From Flavobacterium sp. 1355 (GTDB lineage Bacteria; Bacteroidota; Bacteroidia; Flavobacteriales; Flavobacteriaceae): a stretch of DNA of 64,000 nt. Where the stretch lies: assembly GCF_017833415.1 (NCBI RefSeq), contig NZ_JAFICC010000016.1, positions 51,749 through 115,748 on the forward strand, written 5' to 3'. A program made the position numbers and the translations under genes. Shown piece by piece: positions 45,131 through 54,250 of this stretch (its first letter is position 1; the number at the start of each line of letters is the position of its first letter). The notes under the pieces are model-generated. The model saw nothing but the letters and a program-made list of their open reading frames with translations, did no database searches and was not told the DNA's origin.

Positions 45131-45519
45131 AATTCAAAGTTACCAAAACACAACATCTTCTTATAAAAGCTAAAATCAATGGTGTTTCGGGAAATTTTAT
45201 TTTAGATACTGGAGCTTCTAACACTTGCATAGGTTTTGAAAGTATGGAGCGTTTTGAAATTTCATCAAAAAAATCTAAAACAAAAGCGTCGGGTGCGGGC
45301 GGAACGGGAATGAAAACCGAAATTTCAGCTCATAATATTTTACAAGTTGGCAGTTGGAAAAATGCTGATTTTGGTTTGGTAATTTTTGATCTTTCTCATG
45401 TTAATGAAGCTTTAGAATCTTATAAGGCCAAACCTGTTCACGGTATTATCGGTGCGGATGTTTTGTTGGAAGGTAAGGCTATTATTGATTATTTTAATCA
45501 TTATTTGTATTTGAAATAA
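45082..45519 (+). CDS. Retropepsin-like aspartic protease
   Basis: The 145-residue protein shows the single-domain retroviral-type active site FILDTGASNTCIGFESMERF near residues 40-60. The hydrophobic-Gly pattern VHGIIGADVLLEGKAIIDYF follows near residues 117-136. Proteins of this size act as dimers. There is no signal peptide, so it acts in the cytoplasm unless the overlap hides a longer product. The start lies inside the CHAT gene, indicating coupled translation of two proteases. Confidence 0.83.
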   Translation: MENLHEVLKKEKYKKIKFKVTKTQHLLIKAKINGVSGNFILDTGASNTCIGFESMERFEISSKKSKTKASGAGGTGMKTEISAHNILQVGSWKNADFGLVIFDLSHVNEALESYKAKPVHGIIGADVLLEGKAIIDYFNHYLYLK

Positions 45520-45571
45520 ATTTCCAATATTTAAAAACTCCAAATTCCAATTTTAGGATTTCTTATAAATC

Positions 45572-45609
45572 AAAAATCCCAAACTCCTTAATTGGAATTT
45601 GGGATTTTT
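45572..45609. terminator. Bidirectional terminator between the protease pair and the RND operon
   Basis: The arms AAAAATCCCAAA (45572-45583) and TTTGGGATTTTT (45598-45609) are perfect complements, and the inner TCC/GGA extends the stem. It is embedded in a longer stretch of AAATTCC/GGAATTT words (45520-45660). Confidence 0.75.
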
Positions 45610-45662
45610 TATGTTCAAGATTCAAGCTCCTTTTGGAATTTGAATTTTAAATGTTGGAATTC

Positions 45663-48600
45663 TTAATGGGTATGTTTTGGATTAAAACCGTCCTCGCTTA
45701 ATTCTGTGTGCTCATAATCGGCAACCATTTCAGCTTCGTAATCAATTTTTTCTCCTTTGCTAACTTTAGCAATTATTTTTTCCATAATGTTATAAATAAC
45801 CGGAACCACAATCAGGGTTAAGAATAAAGAAGAAATTAATCCTCCGATAATTACCCAGGCCAAACCGTTTTTCCACTCAGCTCCTGCTCCAGATGCCAAT
45901 GCAATCGGGAACATACCAAATACCATCGCAATTGTTGTCATCAAAATCGGACGTAAACGTGCATGGTTTGCCTGAATTAAGGCTGTTCTGATCGATTCTC
46001 CGGCAGCTCTTCTCTGGTTCGTATAATCGACAAGCATGATCGCATTCTTACACACCAGACCAATCAACATGATAATACCTAAGATTGTAAAGATATTTAA
46101 TGAGTTATTTGTCAGGGCTAATGCTAACATCGCACCAATAAATGAAAGCGGGATTGCAAATAATACTACGAATGGATGCACAAAACTGTCGTATAAACTC
46201 ACCATTACAAGGTAAACCAAAATAATAGCCGCCAATAAAGCGATTCCTAAAGTACCAAATCCTTCAGATTGATTCTCCTGGTCACCACCCCAGATGTAGT
46301 TTACACCTGCTGGTTTTTTAAGCTTGTCTAATTTAACCTGCCATTGCTGAACAATTGTTCCTGATGGCACCCCAACGTTTTGTCCTTTTACAGTAACAGA
46401 AGCAGATTTGTCTCTACGCTCTAACTGGCTAGGTCCTGATCCTTCTGTAATATCTGCAAATTGAGACAACTTGATTTGCTGTCCTGCGGCATTTACAAAA
46501 ATCAGATTACTTACATCTGTAATACTTTTTCTGTCGAATGCATTGTATCGAATGTTGATATCATACTCATATTCACCAGCTCTGTATTTACCGTCTGTAT
46601 TTCCGCTAAAAGCAGTTTGCATGGTTAAACCAACTGTTTGAAGTGTTAGTCCCAACGCAGCCATTTTATCACGGTCCACTTTTACGTTAATTTCTGGGTT
46701 TCCGTCTTCAACTGTTAATTTAATCTCTGTTGTTCCCGGAATTGTGCGTAATTGTGCTTCAGCTTGTTTCGCAAAAGCCATAGCTGCTTCTGTTGAAGGA
46801 CCTGTTACAATTAATCCTAAAGTTGCATCTTCGGCAGTTCCTAAAATACCTACCGGAACAGTTTTTACTTTTGCTCCAACTAATACTTTTTCTAACTTAC
46901 GCTTGATTTTTGCAGCGTAAACATTCGCATCATCTGTACGGTCTTTTTGTTCGATCATTTTTACGTCGATCTCTGCTTTGTAAGCCGTAGCCTGAGATGC
47001 TCCGAAACCTTCACTGGTTTGCCCTACAGTTGTAATCTGACTGTGAACATATTCTTGTTGTTTTAGATAGGCTTCTGCTTTTTGCGTCATGAAGTTCGTT
47101 TGTTCTAACGAAGCATCTTTTGGCATCTCGATCTGTACTAAGAACTCCCCACTATCAGATGATGCAAAGAACTCTCCACCGATGAAACCTCCACCCATTA
47201 ATCCTATAGTAGAAGCAAAGAATAAGATCACTACAACTACAATAGTTTTAATATAATGATCTAAACACCAAGTCAATAATTCTGAAACCCAGTTGGTGAA
47301 ACGGGTTAAATAACTTTCAAATCCAAGAATGATTCTTCCGAATAAATTCTTTCCTTCTATATGTTCTAATTTCCCGAAACGAGATGATAACCATGGGATG
47401 ATTGTAAACGAAGCTAAAAGAGATAACATCGTAGAAATAATTACCGTAACACAGAATTGTGTAATGATGTTGGAAACTAAACCAGAACTCATCGCAATTG
47501 GAAGGAATACAACCACAATTACTAATGTAATCGAAGTTACAGTTCCGCCGATTTCTGCGGTTCCGTCATACGATGCACGAATTCGGCTTTTACCCATCTC
47601 CATATGTCGGTAAATATTCTCAAGTACCACAATCGCGTCATCGACCAGAATACCTACCACCAGAGATAATCCTAATAAACTCATTAAGTTCAGGGTATAT
47701 CCCATTAAATAAATACCAATAAATGTTGCAATCAATGAAGCAGGAATAGATACCATTACAATCAATGAGTTTCTAATACTGTGAAGGAAAAACAACATTA
47801 CAAATGCAACCAGAATTACTGCAATTAATAAATCGTGTACTACTGAGTCTGCTGCTTCTAATGTGAAGATGGTACTGTCTTTTGCAACTTCTAATTTTAA
47901 CTGGTTTACTTTATAATCTTTTTCAAGAGTAGCAATTGTTTTTAATAATTGCTCACTTACCGCAACGGCATTGGCATCTGATTGTTTTACGATTTGTAAA
48001 ACGATCGCGCTTTTTTGATCTACACGAGAAATTTTCTCGGCAATTTTTTGTGTATCCTGAACATCGGCGATTTCACCCAAACGAATCTGAATTCCGTTTT
48101 GAGAAGAAACTACCAGATTTCTTAATTCATCAACATTTTTATATTTACCCGCTAAACGAATTAATATTTTTTGATTACGTGTCTGAATGTTTCCTGTTGG
48201 GAAATCCAGGTTCGAGGTCAAAATAGTCTGCTGAACCTGCGGAACAGATAAACCGTATCCCTGCATTTTTACAGCATCAAGATTTACCTGAATTTCACGC
48301 TCAGAACCACCAATAATATTTACTTGCGCAACACCTTGTACACGAGATAAAATAGGCGCAATTTTTTTGTCAATTAAGTCATAAAATTCTGCTTCATCCA
48401 TTTTTCCGTTAGCACCAAGTGTCATGATCGGTAAGTCACTCAGGGAGAATTTGGTCAGTGCCGGTGTTTTTACATCCTCTGGCAAATCACTAATGATGGC
48501 ATTAATTTTTCGCTGTGCATCATTCAAAGAGAAATCGACTTTTGCGTTTGATGTCAGTGTAATCGAAACGATAGATAAACTTTCGTAGGATTTCGAGTCA

Positions 48601-48839
48601 ATTTTCTTAACATTTTCCAGAGAAGCAATCGCATCCTCAATTTTCTTTGTTACGGTATTTTCTACCTCACTTGGAGAAGCTCCGGGATATATTGTAGAAA
48701 TTGTAATAACGTTTTGCTCAAATTTTGGGATCAGCTCATAGCCCAATTGGCTGTAACTGAACAATCCACCAAGAGTTAGAATTGTAAACAATACAATTAC
48801 CAACGACGGACGTTTTATGGATATTTCGGCTAATTTCAT
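45663..48839 (-). CDS. RND efflux transporter (HAE1/AcrB type)
   Basis: The 1058-residue inner-membrane pump has the RND layout of 12 helices and two large periplasmic loops. Visible signatures include PSLVIVLFTILTLGGLFSYS at the N-terminus, YPGASPSEVENTVTKKIED near residue 50, and GILVDDAIVVLENIYRHME near residue 400, with the proton-relay Asp pair. It pumps drugs or other hydrophobic compounds by proton motive force. It is the last gene of the tetR-tolC-adaptor-pump operon. Confidence 0.95.
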   Translation of the reverse strand: MKLAEISIKRPSLVIVLFTILTLGGLFSYSQLGYELIPKFEQNVITISTIYPGASPSEVENTVTKKIEDAIASLENVKKIDSKSYESLSIVSITLTSNAKVDFSLNDAQRKINAIISDLPEDVKTPALTKFSLSDLPIMTLGANGKMDEAEFYDLIDKKIAPILSRVQGVAQVNIIGGSEREIQVNLDAVKMQGYGLSVPQVQQTILTSNLDFPTGNIQTRNQKILIRLAGKYKNVDELRNLVVSSQNGIQIRLGEIADVQDTQKIAEKISRVDQKSAIVLQIVKQSDANAVAVSEQLLKTIATLEKDYKVNQLKLEVAKDSTIFTLEAADSVVHDLLIAVILVAFVMLFFLHSIRNSLIVMVSIPASLIATFIGIYLMGYTLNLMSLLGLSLVVGILVDDAIVVLENIYRHMEMGKSRIRASYDGTAEIGGTVTSITLVIVVVFLPIAMSSGLVSNIITQFCVTVIISTMLSLLASFTIIPWLSSRFGKLEHIEGKNLFGRIILGFESYLTRFTNWVSELLTWCLDHYIKTIVVVVILFFASTIGLMGGGFIGGEFFASSDSGEFLVQIEMPKDASLEQTNFMTQKAEAYLKQQEYVHSQITTVGQTSEGFGASQATAYKAEIDVKMIEQKDRTDDANVYAAKIKRKLEKVLVGAKVKTVPVGILGTAEDATLGLIVTGPSTEAAMAFAKQAEAQLRTIPGTTEIKLTVEDGNPEINVKVDRDKMAALGLTLQTVGLTMQTAFSGNTDGKYRAGEYEYDINIRYNAFDRKSITDVSNLIFVNAAGQQIKLSQFADITEGSGPSQLERRDKSASVTVKGQNVGVPSGTIVQQWQVKLDKLKKPAGVNYIWGGDQENQSEGFGTLGIALLAAIILVYLVMVSLYDSFVHPFVVLFAIPLSFIGAMLALALTNNSLNIFTILGIIMLIGLVCKNAIMLVDYTNQRRAAGESIRTALIQANHARLRPILMTTIAMVFGMFPIALASGAGAEWKNGLAWVIIGGLISSLFLTLIVVPVIYNIMEKIIAKVSKGEKIDYEAEMVADYEHTELSEDGFNPKHTH

Positions 48840-48940
48840 ATATTTCTTTTAAATTTATTAAGTCCTTAGTTTTTAGTCTTTAGTCCCACTAGTTATTTAG
48901 TTTAACTATTCTAAGTACTCTGTACTAATCACTAATTACT

Positions 48941-50008
48941 TTATTTAATAATTTCTACTGTATTACCATCCTGTAAGTTAATCTGACCCGTAACAATTAC
49001 CTTTTCTCCTTCAGATAATCCATTGATAATTTCAACTTTATCTCCCAAAATTCTTCCTGCGGTTACTTTTCTTAATTTTGCAACACCGTTCTCTGCTACA
49101 AAAATTTCATTACTGTTTACACTTCCCACAAATGCATTTCTAGGTACAACCATCAAGTTTTGTTTTTGTTGGTTTGATGCAAAATTTGCAGTTCCGTACA
49201 TACCTGCTTTCAGGTCATTATTTGAGTTGTTCGTAATTTCAATTTCAACAGGAAAGTTTAAAGACTCATCTGCTTTTGAAGCGATGAATGTAATTCTTCC
49301 TGAAAAAGTTTTATCAGGATAAACACTAGCTGTCACATTGATAGTATTTCCGACTTTTAAACTTGCTACCTGATTTTCGTTTACTGTAACAACTAATTTT
49401 AATTTAGAAACATTTACAATATCAAATAAAGCTGTTGCTGGCATTCCTGCCAAAATAGATCCCGGCTCAATATATTTTTTATTGATGAATCCGCTTATTG
49501 GCGCTTTTACTTTTGTGTCTCCAACATTAATGTTTGCTTGTGTTAAGTTAGATTTCGCATTTGTTAAAGCTAACTTAGCCTGATCTAATTGTTGTTTTGT
49601 AACACCACCTGTTTTAAAAGCATTTTCATATCTCTCATAATCAGATTTTGCATTTTGATACACTGCCTGTGCTTGTTGTGCACTAACATTAATTACATCA
49701 CCTCTAACTGTCAATAAAGTTTGGCCTACTCTTACATAATCACCTTCTTTAGCTAAAACGCTGATTACTTTACCTGATTTCTCAGCAGAGAAAGTCAATT
49801 CCTGAATAGGCTGGAAATTTCCGTTTGCAACAAAATCCAAAGAAACTTCTTCTGTTTTTACCTCTGTTACTTTTACTGAAACAGCAGCGTTTTTTTCGGC
49901 AACGATATCAGTTTTTGCTTTATTTTCTTTCTTATTATTATTTAAGACATATCCAATCACACCCAGTGCTGCGATTATGATTACGATTGTTATAATAGTT
50001 TTCTTCAT
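48941..50008 (-). CDS. RND periplasmic adaptor (membrane fusion protein)
   Basis: The 355-residue protein has an N-terminal anchor (ITIVIIIAALGVIGYVLNN), a lipoyl half (GKVISVLAKEGDYVRVGQTL) near residue 90, a short coiled-coil hairpin, and the second half APISGFINKKYIEPGSILAG. Beta-barrel and membrane-proximal domains follow. It bridges the RND pump and TolC-like channel encoded on either side. The gap to the tolC gene is nine bases. Confidence 0.94.
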   Translation of the reverse strand: MKKTIITIVIIIAALGVIGYVLNNNKKENKAKTDIVAEKNAAVSVKVTEVKTEEVSLDFVANGNFQPIQELTFSAEKSGKVISVLAKEGDYVRVGQTLLTVRGDVINVSAQQAQAVYQNAKSDYERYENAFKTGGVTKQQLDQAKLALTNAKSNLTQANINVGDTKVKAPISGFINKKYIEPGSILAGMPATALFDIVNVSKLKLVVTVNENQVASLKVGNTINVTASVYPDKTFSGRITFIASKADESLNFPVEIEITNNSNNDLKAGMYGTANFASNQQKQNLMVVPRNAFVGSVNSNEIFVAENGVAKLRKVTAGRILGDKVEIINGLSEGEKVIVTGQINLQDGNTVEIIK

Positions 50009-50017
50009 TGTAATTAG

Positions 50018-51352
50018 TTATTTAATAAGAGTTTTTAGTTCGCCTTTTGATTTGATTAGTGCTATTTCGGCAATTTTATAGTTTAAAACTGCTCTCGTAA
50101 AATTATTTTGAGCTTCAAGTGATGCATTTTCAGCATCTAATAAATCTGTTAAAGATGCCAGTCCCTGAAGGTAATTGTTTTTTGTATTGCTTAGAATCTC
50201 TGATGCCAATTGCATGTTTTCTTTTTGATTCTTAATAGTTACAATGTTATTCTCGATGTCAGCCATTGCATTTCTGTAATCTAAATCAAGAGAAAGTTTC
50301 GTGTCTTTAATATCTTCTTGTAAAGATCTGATTTCTACATCGGCTTGTCTTACTTTTGCACGCGTTCCAAAACCTGTAAAGATTGGCACATGTAAATTTA
50401 ATCCTATCGCTGAGTAATCTGACCAGTAAACTCCGTCTTGTGGTTTTGCAAACCATGGAAATTGAGGCCCCTGACCAATATAGTTGTAACCTGCCGTTAA
50501 TGAAAGTGTCGGGTAATATCCTGCCTCAACTGCTTTTTTATTATACACCAAAAGCTCTTCCTGTTTTTTCAAAAGCAGATATTCTGTTCTGTTTTCCACA
50601 TTTGGCTGCTCGGTTAATGCCGTTGGTACAACTTCAAATTCTTCTTTTGGCATGTCGATTTGAGTTTCAATAGGCATTCCCATATAAAACTTCAATGCAT
50701 TTTCCTGTAAAGTAATTTGATTTTTAATTTGCTGACGCTCTGTGTCGATGTTTGACATTTTTACAATAATACGGTCTAAGTCAATTTTTTTTGCTAAACC
50801 ATTATCAAACTGCCCTTTTACAATATCACGAACTTTTGTTGTGTTTACGTAATTACTGTCTAACAGAACCAATCTTTCTTTTTGTACATAAACAGAATAA
50901 TAGTTATTGGCAACTCTTTCGATAACCTGTTCTTCTGTTAACTGATTATTTATTTGATAAAATTCACGTGTAGATTTTGCCGCTTTTAATCCTGTAAAAA
51001 CAGACTGATCAAATATAGCCTGAGTTAAAGAAACACCGGCATTTGATGTCCATTTTTGTCCAAAAGCTGCCTGAATTGTAGTTCCCGGGGCACCAAATCC
51101 TGCTCCGTCGATAACTGTTGTCTGAATTACCGGATTGTACGTTATATTTCCGTTTGCAGAAATTTGAGGCAATGCTCGTGAACGTACTTCCTGAATTTGA
51201 TACTCACTGTTTTCGACCTGTAATTTAGCCTTTTTAGCATCCGATTTGTTTTGAAGCGCATACGTAAGAGCATCTCTTAAGGTTAAAGTGGTTACTTGTG
51301 CGTTGGCCGTCAAACCAATTGTACACAAAAATAAAAGAACTATTTGTTTCAT
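50018..51352 (-). CDS. TolC-family outer-membrane efflux protein
   Basis: The 444-residue protein has a signal peptide (QIVLLFLCTIGLTANAQ) and two helical repeats typical of TolC (LTLRDALTYALQNKSDAKKA and, near the end, LQGLASLTDLLDAENASLEA). It forms the exit duct of the tripartite pump encoded in the same operon. The tetR gene precedes it by 29 bases. Confidence 0.93.
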   Translation of the reverse strand: MKQIVLLFLCTIGLTANAQVTTLTLRDALTYALQNKSDAKKAKLQVENSEYQIQEVRSRALPQISANGNITYNPVIQTTVIDGAGFGAPGTTIQAAFGQKWTSNAGVSLTQAIFDQSVFTGLKAAKSTREFYQINNQLTEEQVIERVANNYYSVYVQKERLVLLDSNYVNTTKVRDIVKGQFDNGLAKKIDLDRIIVKMSNIDTERQQIKNQITLQENALKFYMGMPIETQIDMPKEEFEVVPTALTEQPNVENRTEYLLLKKQEELLVYNKKAVEAGYYPTLSLTAGYNYIGQGPQFPWFAKPQDGVYWSDYSAIGLNLHVPIFTGFGTRAKVRQADVEIRSLQEDIKDTKLSLDLDYRNAMADIENNIVTIKNQKENMQLASEILSNTKNNYLQGLASLTDLLDAENASLEAQNNFTRAVLNYKIAEIALIKSKGELKTLIK

Positions 51353-51381
51353 ATGGAGTATATATATTTAAAGATTGATGA

Positions 51382-51981
51382 TTATGCTCTAATTTTTATT
51401 AGTTGTTTTTCAAGTTCAAGTATTCCTTTTTCTGTTGCCATTGCACGGGTATGATATTCCAGTGCTTCTAATTCTATTTCCTGTGCTTCTCTTTCTGAAA
51501 TCGTATTTTCATTAATATGAAAAATGAGGGTGTAATAAAATTTCACATAGATATCTATATTTAAATCCGGGCGATACAATCCTTCACGGATTCCTTTTTC
51601 AATATTTTCTCTAAAATATTTAGTGCACTGCTCAATTTCGTGAGACAATACATTTTGGTAAATTTCAGGATAATGCTTTTTTAACTGATATATTGGCGAT
51701 GTGTCTATATTGTTTTTAAACATATCACGAAACATTTCTCTAATTTCAAAATTCTCATGAATCGCGTTCAGGTTTTTCGCCACAATACTGTCAATAATTT
51801 CATGTACCTGTCTGTGAACTGTTGATGTGCTTTCTTCAATCAAAACCTCCTTATTACAGAAATATTTGTAAATCGTTTTTTTTGAAATACACATTTCACC
51901 TGCAATATCATCCATCGTAACACTCTTAAAACCAAGCTTTAAAAAAAGTTCACTTGCTTTTGATATAATTTTCTCTTTCAT
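51382..51981 (-). CDS. TetR/AcrR-family repressor of the efflux operon
   Basis: The 199-residue protein has a TetR HTH at 1-50 (KIISKASELFLKLGFKSVTM, then DDIAGEMCISKKTIYKYF). The rest is a helical ligand-binding domain. The gene leads the efflux operon. A 28-bp palindrome upstream (52016-52043) recurs twice upstream of yceI, so this protein is the likely binder; autoregulation is inferred from position. The ligand is unknown. Confidence 0.92.
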   Translation of the reverse strand: MKEKIISKASELFLKLGFKSVTMDDIAGEMCISKKTIYKYFCNKEVLIEESTSTVHRQVHEIIDSIVAKNLNAIHENFEIREMFRDMFKNNIDTSPIYQLKKHYPEIYQNVLSHEIEQCTKYFRENIEKGIREGLYRPDLNIDIYVKFYYTLIFHINENTISEREAQEIELEALEYHTRAMATEKGILELEKQLIKIRA

Positions 51982-52003
51982 TTTGATTTTTCAGATTGTA
52001 CTA

Positions 52004-52043
52004 CAAATATAAACAGGAAACTAAAACCTAAAAAATAGTTTCC
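52004..52043 (-). promoter_or_regulatory. tetR promoter and 28-bp palindromic operator
   Basis: Read leftward, the -7 box TATATTTG occupies 52011-52004. Four bases upstream lies the palindrome GGAAAC-N16-GTTTCC at 52016-52043, here extended to GGAAACTA/TAGTTTCC. It covers the spacer and the -33 position, a classic repressor site. The same layout recurs at yceI. Confidence 0.75.
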
Positions 52044-52089
52044 GCTATTTTTGTAATAATTTTACATTAAATTATTCAATGTGTAAGAT

Positions 52090-52608
52090 TTATATACTGA
52101 ACTCCAGATTTGCGATTAGTTTTATGTCTTTTCCAAGAGCCAAACCACCATTATGGTTAAAAGAATTATAGTCTAATCCAAAATCCTGGCGCTTAATATC
52201 GCCTTTGATTTCAAATGCTACTTTTTTCTCTCCGTTATAAGAATTAACACCAATAAATTCTGCATCAAGTTCTACTACTCTTGTTACATCTTTAATAGTC
52301 AGATCTCCTTTGAAAAAATTAATGTTGTTATTAATCTTTTGAAATGAAGTCGATTTAAAACTTATAATAGGATGTTCATTTACATTAAAAAGATCATTTA
52401 ACTGCAAGTATGTGTCAATTTGCTGAAAACTGTCATTTCTATTATTTACATCTAATGAAAACTCAACAGAAGCATCTTCGATCTCGTTGTCTTCGATATT
52501 TACATAACCGTCAAATTTGTTTGCAGTTCCGCCTATATACGCAATGATAGAATGTCTCATTTTTATTAAAACATCTGATTGGCTAGAATCTATCGTCCAT
52601 GTTGTCAT
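52090..52608 (-). CDS. YceI-family protein
   Basis: The 172-residue protein has the YceI lipocalin-like pattern, with WTIDSSQSDVLIKMRHSIIA, ASVEFSLDVNNRND and GDLTIKDVTRVVELDAEFIG in order. Family members form a beta-barrel that binds long polyisoprenoid or similar lipids. There is no signal peptide, so it is probably cytoplasmic, unlike E. coli YceI. It shares its operator sequence with the tetR efflux operon. A polyprenyl synthetase gene is divergent from it. Confidence 0.9.
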   Translation of the reverse strand: MTTWTIDSSQSDVLIKMRHSIIAYIGGTANKFDGYVNIEDNEIEDASVEFSLDVNNRNDSFQQIDTYLQLNDLFNVNEHPIISFKSTSFQKINNNINFFKGDLTIKDVTRVVELDAEFIGVNSYNGEKKVAFEIKGDIKRQDFGLDYNSFNHNGGLALGKDIKLIANLEFSI

Positions 52609-52652
52609 AAGTGTCTGATTTAATGAGTTTATAAATTACTCAAATTGTTTAC

Positions 52653-52680
52653 GGAAACTTTTATAGTGTTCTTAGTTTCC
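52653..52680 (-). promoter_or_regulatory. Second palindromic operator in the yceI 5' leader
   Basis: GGAAAC-N16-GTTTCC, the same 28-bp layout as at 52016 and 52703. It lies downstream of the predicted yceI transcription start, where a bound repressor would block elongation or form a loop with the upstream site. Confidence 0.7.
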
Positions 52681-52690
52681 AATAACGGTG

Positions 52691-52730
52691 CAAATATAGA
52701 CAGGAAACTCTAAATACCAAAAAAGTTTCC
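52691..52730 (-). promoter_or_regulatory. yceI promoter with overlapping palindromic operator
   Basis: Reading leftward, TTG (52720-52718) is followed after exactly 19 bases by TATATTTG (52698-52691), a perfect phylum consensus. The palindrome GGAAAC-N16-GTTTCC at 52703-52730 overlaps the spacer and -33 box and starts four bases from the -7 box, as at tetR. Confidence 0.78.
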
Positions 52731-52838
52731 AAGTTTTTTAGAAAAAATTTTAACAAATTATTTATTAGGCGAATTTGTCGCTAATTTGCTGGCTTTAGTA
52801 TTTAAAAATTTAGAAACCGATAATTCACAATTGAATTG

Positions 52839-52846
52839 TATCTTTG
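52839..52846 (+). promoter_or_regulatory. -7 box upstream of the polyprenyl synthetase gene
   Basis: TATCTTTG fits TAnnTTTG and lies 26 bases before the ATG at 52873. It falls inside the longer in-frame extension, which argues for the shorter protein start. Confidence 0.5.
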
Positions 52847-52872
52847 AGCCTCGTAAATCAGAATTTCATTTT

Positions 52873-53847
52873 ATGCACGATATAAGTCAGTACCAGGATT
52901 TTTTTATTAGTTATTTAAAAAACCAAAGCATTAGCAAAGAGCCAAAAAACCTTTATGAACCTATTGAATATATTTTAGGCCTTGGCGGAAAACGTATGCG
53001 TCCTGTATTAACATTAATGGCTGCTGAAGTTTTTGATACTGATTATACTACAGCTCTTCCTGCCGCTATGGCTGTCGAAGTTTTTCATAATTTTTCGTTG
53101 GTTCATGATGATATTATGGATGATGCGCCTTTGCGAAGGGGAAAAGTTACGGTACATGAAAAATGGAACATCAACACCGGAATTTTATCCGGAGATGCCA
53201 TGCTTATTTTGGCCTATCAATACTTTGAGCAATATGAGCCGGCCATTTTTAGGGATTTAGCAAAATTATTCAGCAAGACTGCTCTTGAAGTTTGCGAAGG
53301 CCAGCAATGGGATGTTGATTTTGAAGAAAGAAGCAATGTAACCATTCCGGAATATCTAAAAATGATCGAATATAAAACAGCCGTTTTGGTTGCTGCTGCT
53401 ATGAAAATGGGGGCAATCGTAGCCAAAACTTCTGAAAAAGAAGCGGATCTGATTTATGATTTCGGGCTTAATTTAGGATTAGCTTTTCAGCTTCAGGACG
53501 ATTATCTGGATGCTTTTGGAGATCCTGAAACTTTTGGAAAACAAGTTGGCGGTGATATTATAGAAAACAAAAAAACATATTTGTACTTAAAAGCTTTAGA
53601 GTTTTCATCTCCTGATAAGGCGTTACAACTACAGAATTTATTTCATTTGCAACTGGAAGATAATACTGCTAAAATTGATACAGCAAAAGCTATTTTTAAT
53701 GAATCCGGAGCTTCAAAAGCTACGCAGGAAGCTATTGAAATGTACACTTTAAAGGCTTTTGAGACTTTAGAAAAAATGACAATTTCTAAAGAAAAAAAGG
53801 AAATCCTTAAGACCTTTGGAGAAAACTTAATGGGTCGAACTGTTTAA
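52873..53847 (+). CDS. Trans-polyprenyl diphosphate synthase
   Basis: The 324-residue enzyme elongates isoprenoid diphosphates. The first Asp-rich motif is in FSLVHDDIMDDAPLRRG, and the second in LAFQLQDDYLDAFGDPETFG. GGKRMRPVLTLMAAEVFD binds the IPP/diphosphate. The start at 52873 fits the promoter position and the family length. Likely products are chains for quinone side chains. The small gene after it follows by 52 bases. Confidence 0.93.
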   Translation: MHDISQYQDFFISYLKNQSISKEPKNLYEPIEYILGLGGKRMRPVLTLMAAEVFDTDYTTALPAAMAVEVFHNFSLVHDDIMDDAPLRRGKVTVHEKWNINTGILSGDAMLILAYQYFEQYEPAIFRDLAKLFSKTALEVCEGQQWDVDFEERSNVTIPEYLKMIEYKTAVLVAAAMKMGAIVAKTSEKEADLIYDFGLNLGLAFQLQDDYLDAFGDPETFGKQVGGDIIENKKTYLYLKALEFSSPDKALQLQNLFHLQLEDNTAKIDTAKAIFNESGASKATQEAIEMYTLKAFETLEKMTISKEKKEILKTFGENLMGRTV

Positions 53848-53899
53848 GTTTCATCCCAAAAATATAAAATCATAATTCAGCAATCTAAAATTAAAATCA

Positions 53900-54250
53900 A
53901 TGTTTGTCGCTCCTAAAAACACAGAATCATTACTACAGGAAGCTCAGGCTGAGACGTTGTATTTAAAATTGATTGAACAGATCAATAAGGATTTTAATCT
54001 GGCAAATGAAGGAATCGATTTTCCGCTGAGTATTTCTCCGGATGAATTAAAAATTCAGCTTCACGAAAAAATCTATCGCATGATTCAGTACAAATTTGCT
54101 GAATACCTGAATTTACTTTATATCATTGATGTTTCTGAAAGCGAAATAAAAAAACTTGACGGCTCAGATTTGGTAATCCTTGCCGAACAAGTTTCGTTTT
54201 TAATTTTAAAAAGGGAATGGCAGAAAGTGTGGTTTAGAAAAAATTATTAA
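53900..54250 (+). CDS. Conserved hypothetical protein (116 residues)
   Basis: The helical cytoplasmic protein begins MFVAPKNTESLLQEAQAETL and ends WQKVWFRKNY. I have no family name for it. It follows the polyprenyl synthetase gene and its last bases overlap the convergent reductase gene by four bases. Confidence 0.7.
   Translation: MFVAPKNTESLLQEAQAETLYLKLIEQINKDFNLANEGIDFPLSISPDELKIQLHEKIYRMIQYKFAEYLNLLYIIDVSESEIKKLDGSDLVILAEQVSFLILKREWQKVWFRKNY

Noticed and set aside
52786..53847. Longer polyprenyl synthetase start
   Set aside because: A good -7 promoter box lies inside the extension, and the extra residues have no family match.
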